A stretch of DNA of 64,000 nucleotides, from contig CM059975.1 in assembly GCA_030490835.1 (NCBI GenBank), forward strand, positions 7,777,579-7,841,578, given 5' to 3'. The DNA is from Annona cherimola (lineage: Eukaryota; Streptophyta; Magnoliopsida; Magnoliales; Annonaceae). Positions 60,001-64,000 of the stretch are shown piece by piece (the stretch's first letter is position 1; every line of letters starts with the position of its first letter). The notes under the pieces were generated by a model. The model was not told the origin of the DNA, made no database searches, and saw only the letters and a list, made by a program, of their open reading frames with translations. Made by a program: the position numbers and the translations under genes.

Positions 60001-61955
60001 ATGTATTATACTTTTTAATATAATAATTATAACCCACTATATATCATAAACAAATTCATCATATATGCTCCTGTCTAAATTTCACTTTCATTTGGCTTGA
60101 AATTCTTATATATATATATATATATAATAATTACAATTTCGCTTAACCACAACCCATTTATCATAAACAAATTATATATCATGCTCCTAAAATTAAAATT
60201 AATCATTTAGGAGTCACTTTTAAACTCAAATTCATCACCCATACATTGCCCAACTTCGGCAAATTAGATGAGAGAGTTTTAAGCTTTAAAATTAAGGAAT
60301 TTTACTCCATTTCATTTTCACATGATTTATATACAACAAGTTTAACATATTTTTGTAACCCTCCAACCACTCATATACATGTCATATAACTGTTACCCAT
60401 TCATTCATTTTTTTTCCATATTTATTTGATACCAAAATTATATAAAATTCACCCGTACACATTTACTTAAAACAAAACTCATATCTCCATATAAATTTCC
60501 TTACTACCCAATTTTATTTAGCATATATGTCTACATTTTGGCTTTAATATGCACATTTTGATCTAAATCCATATCCATCTATTATTAAATTACTAAACTT
60601 AAATATTTACAAGCGACAACACATACCTGTAACATATATACCCGCCTACCTCATTTTTTTTTCCACCCATTTCCACATCCGAACGTGTTCAAAATTATTT
60701 ATAAATCATCTCATACATAAATAATATAAAAGCCCTATGCTTAGCCCACGTTTTTAGGGCGTCCCCATGTTCAAGGTATGATAGAAATTTTGAATTTCTT
60801 TTCCTATCTAAGATTATACATATAATTTTTGCAAATAATACATCCCAGCATCATTTAAATACATTGTATAGCAATTTGGAGCAAAAATATTAAAACTTTT
60901 CAACTCTTGAAATTTCGGATTCAAGCATAGGATTCAATTTTCACATTCTATATACATTATTTGGCTCCCAAAATGAAGATATACATGAATCTACGAAAAC
61001 CCCTATGATTCCTACCCATTTTAGGTAGAAATTTCAAAACCCCAAGTCACCGTAGCTATGGATTCGAATTTCCTCCTCCTTTCTTACAATTTTTCCATTC
61101 ATTCTTATAGATCTACCCATATTAAACAAAAGCCCCATGATTTTTTTCATGATTGGAAAGAAATTTCGAAAATAAACAAAAAAACCCATCTTCCTTACCT
61201 CCGGCCGGTGATGGGTTGGACGGCAGCAATGGTGGCGGCGGCGGCGTGGGGGTGGACGACTGGCTCCTCCCCTCCCTCCCCCTTCCTTCTCTTCTCCTCC
61301 TCTTCTCCTCTTTCTCCTTCTCTTCTTCTCCTTCTCTTTTTTTTTTTTTTTTTTTTCTTTCTCCTCTCCCCTGTTCGTTCTCCCTCTGTTCGTGCGCCCA
61401 TTTCATTCTCCTTTTCTTTTGGTAATCCGCATGTGTACACATGCGGCTACCCCTCTCTACATTTTTTTTAATTTTTTTTTTAAATATCCATATTAACTAT
61501 ATGTGGTAAATCCTATTATTTTAAATCTTATAATTTGAACACATAATACATGTTTAAAATCATTAAATCATGGTCATTCATTAATTTAAATACTTTTAAA
61601 CCAATTAATTACTTAAATTAAACCATTTGACCAAAATTCGTTAATTAATCTAAAATTAAATAATACACTTTGTTATTACTTCATTCAATAATAAAACTTT
61701 AACTTATCATTTTTTTTATTTATTAATTCTTACTTCATAATTTTAGGCCATTAATAAAATTCTAATTTTATAAATTTTATTATCCAAAATTTTCATTTAT
61801 ATATGCCACGTATTTATGGGTTGCAATATAAAAATTGCTGCGGGTATTATACTAATATATACGAGAGACAAACCTTCTACTCCCACTAAGGAAAAATTCG
61901 AATACAAGACCACTTGGCGGCTACGCCAAAGTCTCAACCAACACCTAGATGGTTC
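57062..61955 (-). mobile_element. SINE, minus orientation, split by the insertion at 57205-61851
   Basis: Parts 57062-57204 (poly-T, i.e. the A tail) and 61857-61955 (5' head). The host target duplication GATGCTTTGT is exact at 57052-57061 and 61956-61965. Minus-strand head: TTTGGCGTAGCCGCCAAGTGG, then TATTCGAATTTTTCC as a diverged B box. The tail GATGTAATATTGTACCAAT plus A run matches the tail type of the SINE at 10416-10618. Confidence 0.75.
57205..61851. mobile_element. 4.65-kb non-coding insertion, probably a very long solo LTR
   Basis: The ends are TGTAGCGCCCCGACCC (57205) and GCGGGTATTATA (61851), flanked by exact CTAAT duplications (57200-57204 and 61852-61856). Inside there is no coding frame with a recognisable domain and no direct terminal repeat, so it is not a two-LTR element. 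Read on the minus strand, a GC-rich purine-rich leader-like block (61200-61420) with GGCCGGAG/GTAAGG suggests a transcript start region and splice donor, as in some Gypsy LTRs. Internal near-repeats (59355-59440 and 59765-59850) are present. 4.6 kb is unusually long for an LTR. Confidence 0.6.
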
Positions 61956-61965
61956 GATGCTTTGT

Positions 61966-62084
61966 GTTATGTTATAAATTTGACTGAACTTATCTGGTTC
62001 TAATGATATAGCCTATCTAGTTACAGGATTTTGATACATGGACTTAGTACACATATATGTTTGATCCACATTAAGAGCCCGGAT
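61966..62084. other. Short spacer
   Basis: Nothing recognised. Confidence 0.4.
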
Positions 62085-62290
62085 CTTTTTAGACCGACCG
62101 GTAAAAAATGATTTAAATATTTCTGTTTTTAAAAATTTAAAATAAATATTTACACATATCCAAAAATAATAAAATTTAGTTTATAGATTAAATACAACTA
62201 GATAAACACGTTTATACAAAAAATTAAACAAAATAAAATAAAATATGTATTTGGACGAGTCCGAAATCCGATGATCTCAGATCAATCTGA
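62085..62290 (-). repeat. Dispersed AT-rich repeat, copy 3 (inverted)
   Basis: The reverse complement carries AAATTTTTTGTATAAACGTG-like, TTGTATTTAATCTATAAACT and TTTTATTATTTTTGGATA blocks in the family order. It is bounded by GAGCCCGGATC on the left and GATCTCAGATC-type sequence on the right. Confidence 0.55.
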
Positions 62291-62529
62291 AAGATCACCA
62301 GGCCCTCATTAATGGATTTAATTCTATTCGATAAGTTTAAGCAGGTTTGATCTGATATAATTGATCTCAGCTAAGTCAATGCATGATATAGACTTTTGCA
62401 TCTTTCAAAAGGCCTCAGCCATTAGACCCGTCCATGCCTTTTGATCAAATGATCGGTAAAGACTAAAGAGTTTCTTTATCAAATTTTTTTTAATCATCAT
62501 TGTACTCAACAGATGATTATTTTAGACCA

Positions 62530-62700
62530 GTATGAAATCTAGTGATTTCAGACCGGGCCAAAAATATTTATATTTATTTTTATTTTTTAAAATTTTTTTA
62601 TAAACATGTTAATCTAATTATATTTAATCTATAAATCAAGTTTTACCATTTTTTACCATATTTGATTTGAATATCTATAGCTCTTTTGAAAAAAAATTTC
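62530..62700 (+). repeat. Dispersed AT-rich repeat, copy 4
   Basis: GACCAGTATGAAATCTAGTG and TTTCAGACCGGGCC head sequences resemble the far end of copy 3. Then AAATTTTTTTATAAACATGT, TTATATTTAATCTATAAATC and TTTTACCATTTTTTACCATA follow in family order. Confidence 0.6.
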
Positions 62701-62992
62701 ATCCAATAATGATGCTTAAGTGCATTTACCTCCCCATCTTATAAATTTTATTGCATTAATTGGCTAACTTTGAATTTAATTTGCGAGCCTCATTCAGATA
62801 ATCCTTATAATGTTAATCTAAGATTATGCCTCGCCCAATACTTTTATTAATGACTTGCATGTCATATGATAAGAATGGACGAAAAATTGAAGATTTGGCA
62901 AATAAATTTAAGAACACATTTCTTTTAGATCTTCAATTTTCAAGATCCATGTATATACATCATTCGATCCACAGTTCATTTAAACCTAGGGG
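62701..62992. other. Spacer, nothing recognised
   Basis: AT-rich, short chance ORF at 62826-63008 only. Confidence 0.4.
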
Positions 62993-63260
62993 GTGTTTGT
63001 TAACATAAAAAAAATTTCAAATTAAAATTTTTTAATATAAAATTTTCACTCTCTATAATTATTTTATTTTTAATTATTTTTTTACTTTTTTCTACACAAC
63101 TATCATACCTTATATTATTTGTATACAACTATTAATATATCTAACTTATCTATTTTAACTTTATTCTTTTTACTCTTTACTATTATCCCTATCATATTAC
63201 GTCATTTTCTCTCGGTTAAAAAACTTTTACACCAAAAACTTTGTATCACTTTCGAAACAT
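62993..63260 (+). mobile_element. MITE-like repeat, inverted copy of 29388-29650
   Basis: AATTTTTTAATATAAAATTT, CTACACAACTATCA, CTAACTTATCTATTTTAAC and TATCATATTACGTCATTTTC match the reverse complement of 29388-29650 in order. Starts GGGGTGTTTGTTAAC. Confidence 0.5.
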
Positions 63261-63269
63261 GAAGCCTCA

Positions 63270-63410
63270 TCAGGTGCACCTAAGTACAAATATCCATTTT
63301 TTCTGAAAATGTTTTTACACAATTGTTAATTTTAGTGTATTTAACATACATATCAATTTTTATCTTTTTAAATATTTTTAGGTTTTTTTATTTTTAAAAA
63401 TCAGTGGTTT
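63270..63410 (+). repeat. Dispersed AT-rich repeat, copy 5
   Basis: CAGGTGCACCTAAGTAC head, then TTTTTACACAATTGTTAATT, AGTGTATTTAACATACATAT and CAATTTTTATCTTTTTAAAT in the order of copies 1 and 2. Confidence 0.6.
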
Positions 63411-63670
63411 TTTTTATAATTTTACCATCTAAGAGTACTACTACATGGCTGATAATCATGTTTTGCCACAACTGATAAAAACTAATCGTTCAAAAAGGAG
63501 TTGTATTGCGGACAAAATTCATACTTCATAGGAGCAATATTAACCATGGTTGATCAGTAAAAATTGTAAACTTGTAAAAGACTGAGAGATTACGGTGAAT
63601 AGCCCTTCTATGCATTTGAAAGCTAACGCCAGTATATATTGTCTTGCAATGTTTTTTTTTTTTTTTTCCG

Positions 63671-63887
63671 GTGTTCGTGAATGGCTTCATTTGCAAGGAT
63701 CCCAAAATGGTCACAGCCGATGATTTCTACTTCATGGGGCTGCAGCGATCTGGGCAGCCAGAATCCTAGCATCATCACCATGGCTAATGTTGTCCTCGGT
63801 TCCAACCCCAAAATCTATGATGATATTCTCGCAAAGGCATTCCACGTTGACAAAAAATTGAATGACTTGATCCAAGCTCAGTTCTAA
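63671..63887 (+). pseudogene. Germin-like protein GLP-5, cupin core deleted
   Basis: 63671 onward reads [20 protein letters not shown], the start of a GLP exon 2, almost identical to GLP-4. After about 63740 it jumps to the C-terminal part in another frame: [18 protein letters not shown] and the end KKLNDLIQAQF. About 100 residues holding all four metal ligands are missing, and the frames on either side of the deletion do not agree. The acceptor before exon 2 is CCG after a T-run instead of CAG, and no exon 1 is visible upstream. A dead relative of GLP-4. Confidence 0.9.
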
Positions 63888-64000
63888 GTAGTACATCAAT
63901 GCTTGATGATCCATATATCATGTATTGGGAACATATTCATTTGTTAGTTTAAAATAAGCAGAGTTCACTTTGCATTTCCTACTACCAATGACCGAATAAC
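63888..64000. other. 3' flank of GLP-5 to window end
   Basis: AT-rich; nothing further recognised. Confidence 0.4.

Noticed and set aside
61058..61471. Ser/Leu/Phe-rich plus-strand frame and Glu/Lys/Arg-rich minus-strand frames
   Set aside because: They arise from a CT/GA-rich low-complexity tract within the 4.65-kb insertion; no protein-like pattern.

Overview
The window is plant nuclear DNA, most likely from an angiosperm. The evidence is a three-exon beta-tubulin gene with the standard plant intron positions, a cluster of germin-like (cupin) genes with one intron near the end of the signal-peptide exon, and a dense load of plant-type Copia, Tat/Ogre Gypsy, hAT, SINE and MITE elements in AT-rich intergenic DNA. 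I cannot name the species.

Layout. 1-5203: a Copia element missing only the start of its left LTR; its polyprotein frame is broken by just two TGA codons. 5204-12600: AT-rich spacer with SINEs, MITE-like inverted-repeat elements and a 3 x 34-bp tandem repeat. 12858-16525: a 3.7-kb hAT transposon with an exact 8-bp target duplication, a transposase C-terminal remnant and what looks like a captured SGS3-type exon. 17066-18474: a second, non-coding hAT-like element ending about 240 bp upstream of the TATA box of a complete beta-tubulin gene (18841-21588).

23122-63887 holds five germin-like loci. Only one, GLP-3 at 30310-31205, is intact in this window. GLP-1 is 5'-truncated next to a palindromic dispersed repeat. 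GLP-2 has a small Copia derivative in exon 1 plus nonsense codons. GLP-4 (minus strand) is cut in exon 2 by a 20.6-kb nest of retrotransposons but is otherwise an open 214-codon gene. GLP-5 has lost its cupin core.

The nest in GLP-4 has three levels, each with its own target duplication: a TNT1-like Copia (31961-52608, duplication TTGAG), a solo LTR inside its reverse transcriptase (35239-50531, CTGCT), and a nearly pristine Tat/Ogre-lineage Gypsy element inside that (35347-48909, ATAAC). The Gypsy element has an uninterrupted gag-pol frame of about 2090 codons on the minus strand and an opposite-strand ORF resembling plant mobile domain/DUF7745 proteins.

53056-64000 is AT-rich, with local duplications, an (AT)n tract, a SINE cut by a 4.65-kb ORF-less insertion that looks like a very long solo LTR, several copies of a dispersed AT-rich repeat, and the GLP-5 remnant. 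No tRNA, rRNA, CRISPR or prokaryotic feature was seen.
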